From NCBI RefSeq assembly GCF_001425085.1, contig NZ_LMDN01000005.1, forward strand, positions 124,001-188,000: a stretch of DNA of 64,000 nucleotides. Reading direction: 5' to 3'. The position numbers were made by a program, and so were the translations under genes. Shown here piece by piece: positions 28,098 through 38,015 of this stretch (position 1 is its first letter; every line of letters starts with the position of its first letter). Below the pieces are notes generated by a model. It had not been told where the DNA came from. It did not search any database and saw nothing but the letters and a program-made list of their open reading frames with translations. The DNA is from Leifsonia sp. Root4 (lineage in GTDB: Bacteria; Actinomycetota; Actinomycetes; Actinomycetales; Microbacteriaceae).

Positions 28098-28370
28098 TAG
28101 AGTGAGCGAGGATGTCGTGTGCCTCTGGGTGCAGGGCATTCTCAACTGAATAGAGCACCAACGGAGCAGGCTGGCAGGATGCTGGTCCCCTGTGGTGGTA
28201 TTCCGAGCACAACACTGCGCATGTCAGCAGGTACGTGCACGGCGTATTTCTACTGGTGGCCAGTGCAAGCACATTCACTCGAACGCGCTGAAATCTGTCT
28301 GTTCCCCTGCTCCGATGTTCTACTCGCGCGCCACACGGGCGAGCGAGGCTAAACAAAGGAGATAGACCTC
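28098..28370 (+). promoter_or_regulatory. pnp promoter and long 5' leader
   Basis: The 315 bases between the FAD oxidase and pnp hold no gene. TGC-TAGAGT (-10 at 28098-28103, extended) would start transcription near 28110, giving a leader of about 260 bases. A long structured leader is usual for pnp, where RNase III and PNPase control the messenger in other bacteria; I do not see a clear hairpin by eye. Confidence 0.4.
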
Positions 28371-30671
28371 TTGGAAGGTCCAGAAATCACGTTCGCCGAA
28401 ACCGTTATTGACAACGGCAAGTTCGGAACGCGCACCATCCGCTTCGAGACCGGCCGTCTCGCTCAGCAGGCTCAGGGTTCTGCAGCCGCATACATCGACG
28501 AAGAGACCATGCTTCTCTCGGCGACCTCTGTCAGCAAGCAGCCGAAGGACAACTTCGACTTCTTCCCGCTCACCATCGACGTCGAAGAGCGTATGTACGC
28601 CGCGGGCCGCATCCCGGGCTCCTTCTTCCGTCGCGAGGGCCGCCCCTCCACCGAGGCGATCCTCACCTGCCGTCTGATCGACCGGCCGCTGCGTCCGTCG
28701 TTCGTCGACGGTCTCCGCAACGAGATCCAGGTTGTCGTCACCGTTCTGGCCATCGCGCCGGACGAGCTGTACGACGTGCTCGCGATCAACGCGGCCTCGA
28801 TGTCGACCCAGATCGCCGGTCTGCCGTTCTCCGGCCCGATCGGTGGCGTTCGCGTCGCCCTCGTTCCGACCGAGGCTGGCGCAGGCCAGTGGATCGCCTT
28901 CCCGAAGCACTCGCAGCTGACGGATGCCGTGTTCAGCATGGTCGTCGCCGGCCGTGTCGTCACCGACGCCGATGGCAAGGAAGACGTCGCGATCATGATG
29001 ATCGAGGCCGAGGCCACCGACAACGCCTGGGACCTCATCCAGGGCGGAGCCATCAAGCCGAACGAGCAGGTCATCGCCGAGGGCATCGAGGCATCGAAGC
29101 CGTTCATCAAGCAGCTCGTCGAGGCTCAGGCCTCCGTCGCGGCCCGTGCCTCCAAGCCGACCGCCGACTTCAAGCTGTTCCCGCCCTACTCCGACGTGGT
29201 CTACGAGGCCGTTTCGGCCCTCGCCCTCGAGGAGCTCAAGGGCATCTACCTGATCGCCGACAAGGTCGAGCGTCAGAACGCCGATGACGAGCTCAAGGGC
29301 CGCGTCAAGGAAGCCATCGCCGCCAAGGTTGAGGCCGGAGAGCTCGACGCTTCCGCCCTGAACCAGGTCGGTGCCGCCTACAAGTCGGTCACCAAGAACG
29401 TTGTGCGCACCCGTGTGCTCAACGAGGGTGTTCGCATCGACGGCCGTGGCCTGGCAGACATCCGTCCGCTGGACGCCGAGGTTGCTGTCATCCCGCGCGT
29501 GCACGGTTCGGCGATCTTCCAGCGCGGCGAGACCCAGATCCTGGGTGTCACCACGCTGAACATGCTGAAGCTCGAGCAGTCGATCGACTCCCTGAGCCCG
29601 GTCACCAAGAAGCGCTACATGCACAACTACAACTTCCCGCCCTACTCGACCGGTGAGACCGGCCGTGTTGGAACGCCGAAGCGTCGCGAGATCGGGCACG
29701 GCGCACTCGCCGAGCGCGCCCTCGTGCCGGTTCTGCCGACCCGCGAGGAGTTCCCCTACGCGATCCGTCAGGTGTCTGAGGCTCTCAGCTCCAACGGCTC
29801 GACGTCGATGGGCTCCGTCTGCGCCTCGACCCTGTCGCTGCTGAACGCCGGTGTGCCCCTCAAGGCCCCCGTCGCCGGTATCGCCATGGGCCTCATCTCC
29901 GACACCATCGACGGCCAGACCCGCTACGCGGCTCTCACCGACATCCTCGGTGCCGAAGATGCCCTCGGCGACATGGACTTCAAGGTTGCCGGAACCAGCG
30001 AGTTCGTCACCGCGATCCAGCTCGACACCAAGCTCGACGGCATCCCCGCCTCGGTGCTCGCTGCCGCTCTGACGCAGGCGAAGGATGCCCGCAACACGAT
30101 CCTCTCGGTGATGACCTCGGCCATCGACGTTCCCGACGAGATGGCACCGACCGCGCCTCGCGTGATCTCGGTCCAGATCCCCGTCGACAAGATCGGCGAG
30201 CTGATCGGCCCGAAGGGCAAGACGATCAACGCCATCCAGGACGAGACCGGCGCCGACATCTCCATCGAGGAAGACGGCACCGTGTACATCGGCGCCGTCG
30301 ACGGCCCCTCGGCAGAGGCTGCGCGCGCGCAGGTCAACGCCATCGCGAACCCGACCAACCCCGAGGTTGGCGAGCAGTTCCTCGGAACCGTCGTGAAGAT
30401 CGCCACCTTCGGTGCGTTCGTCTCGCTGCTCCCCGGCAAGGACGGCCTGCTGCACATCTCTGAGGTGCGCAAGCTCGCCGGTGGCAAGCGTGTCGAGAAC
30501 GTCGAAGACGTGCTCGGCGTCGGCCAGAAGATCCTCGTCGAGATCACCAAGATCGATGACCGCGGCAAGCTCTCGCTGGCCCCGGTTGTCGTCGAGGACG
30601 CCGCCGACAGCGAAGGCCGTGGCCACGAGACCGCGCACGCCGAGGCTCCGGCCGAAGGCGCTGCCGAGTAG
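28371..30671 (+). CDS. pnp: Polyribonucleotide nucleotidyltransferase (PNPase)
   Basis: 3'-5' phosphorolytic exoribonuclease and RNA polymerase, 766 residues. Two RNase PH domains ([26 protein letters not shown]...; [12 protein letters not shown]...), the [25 protein letters not shown] motif, a KH domain ([18 protein letters not shown], residues about 603-620) and a C-terminal S1 domain ([28 protein letters not shown]). TTG start with AAAGGAGA eight bases upstream. In mycobacteria-type actinobacteria the activity is also linked to stable-RNA turnover with RNase J, which lies at 60.6 kb. Confidence 0.98.
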   Translation: MEGPEITFAETVIDNGKFGTRTIRFETGRLAQQAQGSAAAYIDEETMLLSATSVSKQPKDNFDFFPLTIDVEERMYAAGRIPGSFFRREGRPSTEAILTCRLIDRPLRPSFVDGLRNEIQVVVTVLAIAPDELYDVLAINAASMSTQIAGLPFSGPIGGVRVALVPTEAGAGQWIAFPKHSQLTDAVFSMVVAGRVVTDADGKEDVAIMMIEAEATDNAWDLIQGGAIKPNEQVIAEGIEASKPFIKQLVEAQASVAARASKPTADFKLFPPYSDVVYEAVSALALEELKGIYLIADKVERQNADDELKGRVKEAIAAKVEAGELDASALNQVGAAYKSVTKNVVRTRVLNEGVRIDGRGLADIRPLDAEVAVIPRVHGSAIFQRGETQILGVTTLNMLKLEQSIDSLSPVTKKRYMHNYNFPPYSTGETGRVGTPKRREIGHGALAERALVPVLPTREEFPYAIRQVSEALSSNGSTSMGSVCASTLSLLNAGVPLKAPVAGIAMGLISDTIDGQTRYAALTDILGAEDALGDMDFKVAGTSEFVTAIQLDTKLDGIPASVLAAALTQAKDARNTILSVMTSAIDVPDEMAPTAPRVISVQIPVDKIGELIGPKGKTINAIQDETGADISIEEDGTVYIGAVDGPSAEAARAQVNAIANPTNPEVGEQFLGTVVKIATFGAFVSLLPGKDGLLHISEVRKLAGGKRVENVEDVLGVGQKILVEITKIDDRGKLSLAPVVVEDAADSEGRGHETAHAEAPAEGAAE

Positions 30672-30704
30672 TTCAGCACTGCTTCACGCACCATCGCGGT
30701 AACG

Positions 30705-30739
30705 CGGATGCCCGTCTCCCTCGTGGAGGCGGGCATCCG
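30705..30739 (+). terminator. Hairpin terminator after pnp
   Basis: CGGATGCCCG-TCTCC and GGAGG-CGGGCATCCG form the stem around a five-base loop, again built on GGATGCC/GGCATCC. Confidence 0.7.
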
Positions 30740-30809
30740 TCGTTTCCGGGCGCGGCCGCCGCACCCGCCTGGGGCGCGAAACCGCTTGCCGTGCCTCCGG
30801 CGGGCGGAG

Positions 30810-30821
30810 TACTGTGCGCCC
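30810..30821 (+). promoter_or_regulatory. Leaderless promoter -10 of the SGNH hydrolase gene
   Basis: TACTGT (30810-30815), six bases, then ATG at 30822. Confidence 0.6.
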
Positions 30822-31733
30822 ATGTCGACAAATCCTCAGTTTCGCGTGCGGTTCCTGTCGCGCCTCGGCGCCCTCTCTCTGATCACCATCGGATTGGTCG
30901 CGGGCATTGCCGCGGCTCCAGCCACCGCGCTGCAGGGCGCAACCCTGCAGGCCACAACACTGCAGGCCACAACACTGCAAGGCACGGCCGCGACGGCGGT
31001 GCCGAGTTCGGGATGGTCGCCCCCGGCCTCCTCGAGCTACGTTGCACTCGGCGACTCGTTCACCGCGGGTCAGGGCGCTCCGCCGTACAAGGCCGGAGCA
31101 TGCCTGCAGAGCAAGTACGCGAGCTATCCGAGCATCGCGGCCGCGTTCAGCCGGCTCCGGTTGATCGAGAACAAGGCGTGCTCGGGAGCGACGGTCGCCG
31201 ATGTCGGGGCTCAGCTCGTCGGCGTGAGCGCGTCCACGAAGATTGTCACCCTCACGGTGGGGGCGATCGATGCCGGCTCGAATGACGTGCTCGCCGCCTG
31301 CGCTCCCGACCCGGCGTCGCCGCTCTGTGCCGCCGCGATCGCCGCCAGCACCGCGAAGCTGCAGGCGCTCGGCCCCCAGCTCGCCGGGCTCTACGCCACG
31401 ATCGCCGCGACCCTGCCGGAAGCGCACGTCGTCGTGCTGAACTACCCGAAGCTGTTCAACCCGGGCGTCGCGCCGTTGGGCGACCTCGTCAACACCGCCA
31501 CCGACGCCTTGAACGCCGTCATCCAGGGCGCCGTCGCGGCGACCGCCAACCCGCGGATCATCCACGTCGATGTGACGCAGGAGTTCGCGGGCCACGGCAT
31601 CGGCGCCCGGCTGCCGTACATCAGCTTCGATCAGGCCAATCTGCTCGCGCCGGCGAATTTCCACCCGAATGCACTGGGCAACGCGCTCGGCTACACCCGG
31701 GCACTCGCCAACGATGGGGTGCTCCGCCGCTGA
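30822..31733 (+). CDS. Secreted SGNH/GDSL hydrolase
   Basis: 303 residues. Signal peptide (RLGALSLITIGLVAGIAAAPATA), then three 5-residue LQATT-type repeats, then the esterase/lipase fold: block I VALGDSFTAGQG with the nucleophile Ser, block III-type GAIDAGSNDV, and block V FHPNALG with the His (residues about 285). Closest in layout to actinobacterial SGNH lipases and esterases; substrate unknown. The repeats (30930-30974) are 15-base tandem units. Confidence 0.88.
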   Translation: MSTNPQFRVRFLSRLGALSLITIGLVAGIAAAPATALQGATLQATTLQATTLQGTAATAVPSSGWSPPASSSYVALGDSFTAGQGAPPYKAGACLQSKYASYPSIAAAFSRLRLIENKACSGATVADVGAQLVGVSASTKIVTLTVGAIDAGSNDVLAACAPDPASPLCAAAIAASTAKLQALGPQLAGLYATIAATLPEAHVVVLNYPKLFNPGVAPLGDLVNTATDALNAVIQGAVAATANPRIIHVDVTQEFAGHGIGARLPYISFDQANLLAPANFHPNALGNALGYTRALANDGVLRR

Positions 31734-31767
31734 CGCGCCCACAATGTGGCGCGCAGCGGGTGGGGCG

Positions 31768-32247
31768 CTATCGCCGGGACGTGCCCAAGCGGCGACGCAG
31801 CAACGGCTCCAAGCGGAACGGGATCAGTTCGCCCATCGAGAGCGAGGTCTGGGTGCGCTTGACGCCGCGGCAGGCGAGGATCAGGGCGTCGATGCGGAAC
31901 AGGTCCTCAGCGTCGAGGCAGACGACGCGTACGAGCAGGTCGCTGCGGCCGCTCAGGCCGTGGGCCTGCACGACCTCCGGTACGGCGGCCAACTCCCGCA
32001 CAATCGACGAGACGCGTTTCTGCTTCACGTGCACCTCGATGAAGGCCGTCAGCGGGTAGCCGAGCGCCGCGCTGTTGATCCGGCGCTCGAAGGAATCGAA
32101 GAGCCCGGCCGACTCCAGTTTCGCCATTCTGGCTTGCACGGTGTTGCGGCTGAGCCCGAGCTGTTCGGCCAGTGCGACGGTCGTGGATCGCGGTTCGGCG
32201 GAGAGCGCCAGGAGGAGCTCGACATCGCTCGCGTCAAGAGTGTGCAT
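31768..32247 (-). CDS. Lrp/AsnC family transcriptional regulator
   Basis: 159 residues with an N-terminal winged helix-turn-helix (ELLLALSAEPRSTTVALAEQLGLSRNTVQARMAKLESAGL) and a C-terminal RAM/AsnC effector domain (TAFIEVHVKQKRVSSIVRELAAVPEVVQAHGLSGRSDLLVRVV). Divergent from the bkd operon, it is the likely BkdR-type activator or repressor responding to branched-chain amino or keto acids. ATG at 32247 is preferred; a TTG three codons earlier is possible. Confidence 0.88.
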   Translation of the reverse strand: MHTLDASDVELLLALSAEPRSTTVALAEQLGLSRNTVQARMAKLESAGLFDSFERRINSAALGYPLTAFIEVHVKQKRVSSIVRELAAVPEVVQAHGLSGRSDLLVRVVCLDAEDLFRIDALILACRGVKRTQTSLSMGELIPFRLEPLLRRRLGTSRR

Positions 32248-32276
32248 AATGCGCAAAAATAGCAGCGGCTGGCCGC

Positions 32277-32291
32277 GTTGTACAGGGCAAC
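32277..32291. promoter_or_regulatory. Possible Lrp-type operator in the bkd divergent region
   Basis: GTTG-TACAGGG-CAAC is a short inverted repeat between the regulator and the bkd promoter. Assignment to the Lrp-family protein is inference from position. Confidence 0.25.
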
Positions 32292-32314
32292 ATGCTCAAG
32301 GGAATCCGCGGTGA

Positions 32315-32343
32315 TTGTGCTTGATGTGCAGGCGGCGTAGCCT
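32315..32343 (+). promoter_or_regulatory. Sigma-70-type promoter of the bkd operon
   Basis: TTGTGC (32315-32320) and TAGCCT (32338-32343) at 17-base spacing. Transcription would start near 32350, an ~80-base leader before bkdA. Confidence 0.5.
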
Positions 32344-32429
32344 CGCAGTAGCACCGGCAGCGTGGCCGGATGCCGGGTCGAGGGCGCCACAAGCGTGATC
32401 GACTGTCGCCGTGACCGAACGGAGTTCGC

Positions 32430-33776
32430 GTGATGATCAAGACGCAGATACCGACCCCGATGCCAGGCCAGACGATGGCAGCCCCAAGCCCATCCGAAGC
32501 GGGCTCGTCCGAACCGGGCTCCCCGGCATCGAGCTCCCCGGCATCGAGCTCGCCGGAACAGGACGCGGCCACCCGGTCCGATACGGCGCCGGCGATCGCC
32601 GACGACGACACCGCCGCCCGACTTCTCACTGCCGCGGGCGAGCGAGTTCCCAATGCCGAGCTTGAGCCGTGGGCCAGCGAACTCGACGCAGAGGCCATCG
32701 GCGGGCTCTACCGCGACATGGTGGTCGTGCGCCGACTCGACGCGGAGGGCATCGCGCTGCAGCGTCAGGGCCAGCTCGGCCTGTGGCCGCCGCTGCTCGG
32801 CCAGGAGGCCGCCCAGATCGGCTCGGCCAGGGCACTGCGGGCAGACGACTTCGTCTTCTCCAGCTACCGCGAAATGGCCGTCGCCTGGGTGCGCGGCGCC
32901 CGCCCGGAGGGGCTCACCCGCGCGTGGCGGGGCATCTCGGCATCCGGATGGGACCCGTTCACCGTGAACATGGCCCCGATGCAGGTGATCATCGGTGCGC
33001 AGTCGCTGCACGCGACGGGCTACGCGCTCGGCATTCAGAACGACGGCGACGACGCCGTCGCCGTCGCCTACTTCGGCGACGGCGCGACGAGCGAGGGCGA
33101 TGTGAACGAGGCGATGGTGTTCGCCGCGAGCTTCCAGGCGCCGGTGATCTTCTTCTGCCAGAACAACCACTGGGCCATCTCTGAGCCCGTCGGTCTGCAG
33201 GCGCACCGGGCCATCTCCGACCGGGCCCCCGGCTTCGGGATCCCGAGCATGCGCGTGGACGGCAACGACGTGCTCGCGGTGTTCGCCGCCATGCGGAGCG
33301 CACTCGACCGCGCACGGAACGGAGGCGGCCCGACCTTCATCGAGGCCGTGACCTACCGCATGGGCCCGCACACGACCGCCGACGACCCCACCCGCTACCG
33401 CGACCCGGCCGAGCTGGAGCTCTGGGCCGGCCGCGACCCGATCCGCCGCGTCGAGGCACTGCTGCGCGAGATGGGAGCGTTCACGCCCGAGTTCGAGCAG
33501 CAGGTCGCGGATGCCGCTGACACCGCGGCCGCCGAGCTGCGCGCCGTCACCATCGCGCTGCCGGATCCCGCGCCGCTCAGCGTGTTCGACCACGTCTACG
33601 CCGAGCCGCACAGCGCCCTGGAGCGGGAGCGCGAGCAGTACCGGATCTACCTGGAGCAGTTCGAGCCGGCCGCGGGAGAAAGCACAGCTGGAGCCAGCAC
33701 ACCGGGAGCCAGCACGCCGGGAGCCAGCTCAGGCCCTGCAGAATCCACGAGCCCAGACAATGGAGGTGCACGATGA
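32430..33776 (+). CDS. bkdA: Branched-chain 2-oxoacid dehydrogenase E1 component, alpha subunit
   Basis: Thiamine-diphosphate-dependent decarboxylase subunit that works with E1 beta and E2. 448 residues; the ThDP-binding motif GDGATSEGDVNEAMVFAASFQAPVIFFCQNN is complete, and GQEAAQIGSARALRADDFVFSSYREM and GPHTTADDPTRYRDPAELELW are E1-alpha signatures. The first ~60 residues and last ~30 residues are low-complexity Ser/Pro/Ala with exact 15-base repeats (32520-32549; 33693-33722), not part of the fold. GTG ATG at the start; ATG at 32433 is the alternative. In an operon with the six genes that follow. Confidence 0.9.
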   Translation: MMIKTQIPTPMPGQTMAAPSPSEAGSSEPGSPASSSPASSSPEQDAATRSDTAPAIADDDTAARLLTAAGERVPNAELEPWASELDAEAIGGLYRDMVVVRRLDAEGIALQRQGQLGLWPPLLGQEAAQIGSARALRADDFVFSSYREMAVAWVRGARPEGLTRAWRGISASGWDPFTVNMAPMQVIIGAQSLHATGYALGIQNDGDDAVAVAYFGDGATSEGDVNEAMVFAASFQAPVIFFCQNNHWAISEPVGLQAHRAISDRAPGFGIPSMRVDGNDVLAVFAAMRSALDRARNGGGPTFIEAVTYRMGPHTTADDPTRYRDPAELELWAGRDPIRRVEALLREMGAFTPEFEQQVADAADTAAAELRAVTIALPDPAPLSVFDHVYAEPHSALEREREQYRIYLEQFEPAAGESTAGASTPGASTPGASSGPAESTSPDNGGAR

Positions 33777-34799
33777 CCGTGATGACACTCGGTGGCGCGA
33801 TCAACGCCGGACTGCGTGCCGCACTCGCCGGCGACGACAAGGTCATGCTGATGGGCGAGGACATCGGTGCGCTCGGCGGTGTCTACCGGATCACCGACAA
33901 ACTGCAGGCGGAATTCGGCCCGCGCCGCGTCGTCGACACCCCGCTGGCGGAAGCCGGCATCCTCGGCACCGCCGTCGGCCTCGCGTTCCGGGGCTACCGC
34001 CCGGTCGTCGAGATCCAGTTCGACGGCTTCATCTACCCGGCGTTCGACCAGATCGTGAGCCAGGTGTCGCGGATGCACGCACGCACGGAGGGCGCCGTGA
34101 CGCTGCCCATAACGATCCGGGTGCCCTTCGGAGGCGGTATCGGCTCCGCCGAGCACCACTCCGAGTCGCCGGAGGCGTACTTCGCGCACACACCCGGTCT
34201 GCGGGTCATCAGCCCGTCGACGCCCCAGGATGCGTTCACCATGATCCAGCAGGCGATCGCCAGCTCCGACCCCGTGCTGTTCTTCGAGCCGAAGCGGCGC
34301 TATCACGTGAAGGGTGAGGTCGACATCGATCGCCCGCTCGCCGACGCGGCACCGATGGGGGGGCGCCCACGTCGTCGTTCCCGGCACCGACGTCACGCTC
34401 GTCGCCTACGGGCCGCTCGTGGCCACGGCCAGAGACGCGGCCACCGCGGCGCTGGCCGAAGGCGTGTCGATCGAGGTCGTCGATCTGCGCTCGCTCGCCC
34501 CGCTCGACCTCGAGACCCTCGCGGCATCCGTGCAGAAGACGGGCCGTCTCGTCATCACCCACGAGGCGTCCGGCGCGGGCGGGCTCGGCGCGGAGGTCGC
34601 CGCGAGCATCACGGAGCGCTGCTTCGAGTATCTGGAGCACGCTCCCGTGCGGGTGACCGGATTCGGGGTTCCGTACCCGCCGGCCAAGCTCGAACGGCAC
34701 TATCTGCCGGACCTCGACCGCATCCTCGATGGCGTCGACCGCGCGCTCGGCCGCGCGGGCTCTGCAAACACCGTGCTCGACGCGGGGGTGACGCGATGA
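33773..34799 (+). pseudogene. bkdB: Branched-chain 2-oxoacid dehydrogenase E1 beta subunit, frameshifted at a G7 tract
   Basis: The E1-beta homologue is recognisable end to end but not in one frame. Codons 1-197 (MTVMTLGGAINAGLRAAL ... HVKGEVDIDRPLADAAPMG) are normal. At the run of seven G, 34357-34363, the frame changes. The remaining third (GAHVVVPGTDVTLVAYGPLVATARDAA ... GFGVPYPPAKLERHYLPDLDRI) continues one base out of phase to the TGA at 34797-34799. Removing one G restores the whole gene. Without that, the first frame stays open and runs into bkdC in phase. Real mutation, sequencing error or slippage cannot be told apart here. Overlaps bkdA by ATGA. Confidence 0.88.
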
Positions 34800-36259
34800 G
34801 TGAGATTCGTGCGTTCCGCTTGCCCGACCTCGGTGAGGGTCTGACCGAGTCGGAGGTCGTCAACTGGCGCGTCGCCGTCGGTGACACGGTCACGCTCAAC
34901 CAGATCATCGCCGAGGTGGAGACCGCCAAGGCCATCGTCGAGCTTCCGGCTCCCTACGCGGGCACGATCACGCGCATCTACGCCGAGCCTGGCGTCACCG
35001 TGAACGTCGGCGAGCCGCTGATCGACTTCGAGGTGCCGGATGCCGGCGGCAACGGCAGCAGCGATGCGCCGACGACACCGATCGCTCAGGCCGGAGGAGC
35101 GGAAGCCGTGACGCCGAACCTCGTCGGCTACGGTGCGCCGCCCGAGTCCGGTGACGGCCCCGCGCGCCGGGCCCGTCGTCGATTGGAGACGCAGGCGATC
35201 CCGATCGTGCGCGGCCAGGACGCCGGTGCGGACGTCGCGGGCGGAACCGGAACCGTTGCCACCGCCACGGGAACGGGGCCGGTGGGCACCACGACAGGCG
35301 GCATGGCGGCGCGAGCGCGCTCGACGCCGCCCGTGCGCAAGCTCGCACACGATCTCGGCATCGATCTCGAACAGCTGCATGGCAGCGGCACCGGGGGAGC
35401 CGTGACCCGCGACGACGTGGAGGCCGCCTTCGCCGAGCGCTTCGGCGGTGGCACCGCGACATCCGCCACTCAGGCATCCCCAGCGACCACAGCTCCCGCC
35501 GAGGCACCCAGCGCGGCGCAGGCGACGGGGCGCCCGAGTGTGCCGGCCCCCGACGAGGACGGCGTGACCCGCATCCCCATCCACGGTGTGCGCAAGCACA
35601 CGGCGGCCGCGATGGTGCAGAGCGCCTTCACCGCGCCGCACGTGAGCTGCTTCCTCACCGTCGACGTCGGGCGGAGCGTCGAGCTCCTCGCGGAACTGCG
35701 GGCAGAGCGCACGGCCGACGGCCCCAAGATCGGTATCCTCGCGCTCGTCGCCCAGGCCGTGTGCCTGGCTGCACGGCGCACGCCGGAGTTGAACGCGCAC
35801 TGGGACGAGGCCGCCCAGCAGATCGTGCAGTACCGCTCCGTGCACCTCGGCATCGCCGCGGCCACCCCGCGCGGACTGATGGTTCCGGTGATCGCCGACG
35901 CGCAGGCGATGGGACTCGCCGAGCTCGCCACCGCCATCGCCGGGCTCAGCGAGGCGGCCAGGGCGGGGACCACGACTCCGCAGGCCCTCCGCGGCGGCAC
36001 CTTCAGCATCAGCAACATCGGTGTCTTCGGTGTCGATGCCGGCACGCCGATCCTGAACCCGGGGGAGGCCGGCATCCTGGCCATCGGGGCCTTGCGCCGG
36101 GAGCCGCGCGAGTGGCAGGGCGAGATCGCGCTGCGCGATGTGCTCACGCTCAGCCTCAGCTTCGACCACCGGGTCGTCGACGGCGAGCAGGGGGCCCACT
36201 TCCTTCGCGATGTCGGAATGATCCTGAACAATCCCGGCCGTGTTCTGAGCATGCTGTGA
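34796..36259 (+). CDS. bkdC: Branched-chain 2-oxoacid dehydrogenase E2 (dihydrolipoyl acyltransferase)
   Basis: 487 residues. Domains in order: lipoyl domain (residues 1-78, lipoyl Lys45 in VETAKAIVE), linker, peripheral subunit-binding domain (TPPVRKLAHDLGIDLEQLHGSG..., residues about 178-215), a second linker rich in Ala/Thr, and the trimeric catalytic domain ending with FDHRVVDGEQGAHFL (catalytic His458 and the DG of the HxxxDG motif). Its ATG overlaps the E1-beta stop as ATGA. An E3 lipoamide dehydrogenase is not encoded here. Confidence 0.93.
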   Translation: MSEIRAFRLPDLGEGLTESEVVNWRVAVGDTVTLNQIIAEVETAKAIVELPAPYAGTITRIYAEPGVTVNVGEPLIDFEVPDAGGNGSSDAPTTPIAQAGGAEAVTPNLVGYGAPPESGDGPARRARRRLETQAIPIVRGQDAGADVAGGTGTVATATGTGPVGTTTGGMAARARSTPPVRKLAHDLGIDLEQLHGSGTGGAVTRDDVEAAFAERFGGGTATSATQASPATTAPAEAPSAAQATGRPSVPAPDEDGVTRIPIHGVRKHTAAAMVQSAFTAPHVSCFLTVDVGRSVELLAELRAERTADGPKIGILALVAQAVCLAARRTPELNAHWDEAAQQIVQYRSVHLGIAAATPRGLMVPVIADAQAMGLAELATAIAGLSEAARAGTTTPQALRGGTFSISNIGVFGVDAGTPILNPGEAGILAIGALRREPREWQGEIALRDVLTLSLSFDHRVVDGEQGAHFLRDVGMILNNPGRVLSML

Positions 36260-36272
36260 GCCGTCGGCTGAC

Positions 36273-36278
36273 TAGGGT
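36273..36278 (+). promoter_or_regulatory. Possible internal promoter -10 before the carboxylase genes
   Basis: TAGGGT lies in the 73-base gap after bkdC, giving a leader of about 48 bases to the ATG at 36333. No clear -35. Confidence 0.3.
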
Positions 36279-36332
36279 GGGATCACGTTCCGCCGGGGTG
36301 ACGTCCGGCCGCGAAGCAGCGGGGAGGCCTCG

Positions 36333-38015
36333 ATGAGCGCTCTGTTCGACACCGCCGGGGCCCGAGCGGGCACGACGACCCCATCGGGCACGACAACACT
36401 GACTGGCACGACAACACTGCGGAGCGCGATCGATCCGGATTCCGCGCCGTTCCTCGCCAACGACTCCGCGCAGCGCGGCCTCGTGGCCGAGCTCAACGAG
36501 CTGTTGGCGACGGCGGCCAGAGGCGGGCCGGAGCAATCGCGCCTCCGGCACACGGGGCGCGGCAAGCTGCTGCCCCGCGATCGCGTGGACCGCCTGCTCG
36601 ATCCGGGCAGTCCCTTCCTCGAGATCGCGCCGCTCGCCGCTCATGGGCTCTACGATTCGGAGGCGCCGGCCGCCGGGGTCATCGCCGGCATCGGGCTGGT
36701 GCACGGGCGACACGTCATGGTGATCTGCAACGACGCCACCGTGAAGGGCGGCACCTACTTCCCGCTGACGGTGAAGAAACACCTCCGTGCCCAGGAGATC
36801 GCCCTGGAGAATCGGATCCCGTGCATCGCGCTCGTCGATTCCGGTGGCGCCTACCTGCCGATGCAGGACGAGGTGTTCCCCGACCGTGAGCACTTCGGGC
36901 GGATCTTCTACAACCAGGCGCGGATGTCGGCGGCCCGCATCCCACAGATCGCGGCCGTGCTCGGCTCCTGCACAGCCGGCGGCGCCTACGTGCCCGCGAT
37001 GAGTGACGAGACGGTAATCGTGCGCGGACAGGGCACGATCTTCCTCGGCGGACCACCGCTGGTCAAGGCGGCCATCGGCGAGGTCGTCACGGCCGAGGAG
37101 CTCGGCGGCGGGGAACTGCACTCCCAGGTCTCCGGTGTCACCGACCACCTGGCCGAGAACGACGCACACGCCCTGGAGATCGTGCGGGACATCGTCGCAA
37201 CGCTCCCGCCGCCGGCCGCACCGGCCTGGGCCGTCGCGGAGAGCAGCGAGCCGCACGCGGTTCAGGGCGAGCTCTACGGCATCGTGCCGCTGGACGTGCA
37301 GGCCGACTACGACGTGCGCGAGGTGATCGCCCGCCTCGTCGACGACAGCGCCATGCACGAGTTCAAGCGGGAGTACGGCACGACACTCGTGACCGGCTTC
37401 GCGCACATCCACGGCCACCCGGTCGGCATCGTCGCCAACAATGGCGTGCTCTTCAGCGAGTCGGCCGAGAAGGGCGCGCACTTCATCGAACTCTGCGACC
37501 AGCGCGGCATCCCGCTGCTGTTCCTGCAGAACATCTCTGGCTTCATGGTCGGCCGCGAGGCAGAGGCCGGCGGCATCGCCAAACACGGCGCCAAGATGGT
37601 GACGGCCGTCGCGACGACGCGGGTGCCGAAGCTCACCGTCGTCATCGGCGGGTCATTCGGCGCCGGCAACTATTCGATGTGCGGTCGTGCATACTCGCCC
37701 CGCTTCCTCTGGATGTGGCCGGGTGCCCGCATCTCGGTGATGGGCGGGGAGCAGGCGGCCTCCGTTCTCGCCACCGTCAAGCGCGACCAGTACGAGGCGC
37801 GCGGCGAGGAGTGGGCGGCGCCGAACGAGGAGGCGTTCCGTGCCCCGATCAGGGACCGCTACGAGAGTCAGGGCAGCCCGTACTACTCGACGGCGCGGCT
37901 CTGGGACGACGGCGTGATCGACCCGGCCGACACCCGCAGGGTGCTCGGCCTCGCCCTCGACGTCTGCAGCAGGACCCCGCTGCCCGAGCCGGCCTTCGGC
38001 CTCTTCCGGATGTGA
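36333..38015 (+). CDS. Acyl-CoA carboxylase, carboxyltransferase (beta) subunit, methylcrotonyl-CoA type
   Basis: 560 residues of crotonase-superfamily carboxyltransferase: N-terminal acyl-CoA half with [43 protein letters not shown] and [22 protein letters not shown]-terminal half with [24 protein letters not shown]. These are diagnostic of AccD1/MccB-type methylcrotonyl-CoA carboxylase beta subunits. The first 30 residues are an extension made of three 18-base tandem repeats (GTTTP/GTTTL, 36366-36419). Next gene is the biotin-carrying partner, overlapping by one base. Confidence 0.92.
   Translation: MSALFDTAGARAGTTTPSGTTTLTGTTTLRSAIDPDSAPFLANDSAQRGLVAELNELLATAARGGPEQSRLRHTGRGKLLPRDRVDRLLDPGSPFLEIAPLAAHGLYDSEAPAAGVIAGIGLVHGRHVMVICNDATVKGGTYFPLTVKKHLRAQEIALENRIPCIALVDSGGAYLPMQDEVFPDREHFGRIFYNQARMSAARIPQIAAVLGSCTAGGAYVPAMSDETVIVRGQGTIFLGGPPLVKAAIGEVVTAEELGGGELHSQVSGVTDHLAENDAHALEIVRDIVATLPPPAAPAWAVAESSEPHAVQGELYGIVPLDVQADYDVREVIARLVDDSAMHEFKREYGTTLVTGFAHIHGHPVGIVANNGVLFSESAEKGAHFIELCDQRGIPLLFLQNISGFMVGREAEAGGIAKHGAKMVTAVATTRVPKLTVVIGGSFGAGNYSMCGRAYSPRFLWMWPGARISVMGGEQAASVLATVKRDQYEARGEEWAAPNEEAFRAPIRDRYESQGSPYYSTARLWDDGVIDPADTRRVLGLALDVCSRTPLPEPAFGLFRM

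Noticed and set aside
28320-30638. A 772-codon open frame opposite pnp, rich in Asp/Gly/Val/Arg
   Set aside because: It mirrors the pnp codons; composition is typical of the antisense frame of a GC-rich gene, and pnp is unmistakable.
18062-31733. An island of foreign DNA between rpsO and pnp
   Set aside because: GC content, codon style and the heptamer density are the same as in the flanks, and no mobility gene other than the DUF222/HNH gene outside this interval was seen.
33773-36259. The 828-codon frame as a natural E1-beta/E2 fusion protein
   Set aside because: The ~144 residues between the two halves match no E1-beta sequence, while the correct E1-beta end is intact in the next frame with its own stop and ATGA coupling. 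It is a frameshift consequence.
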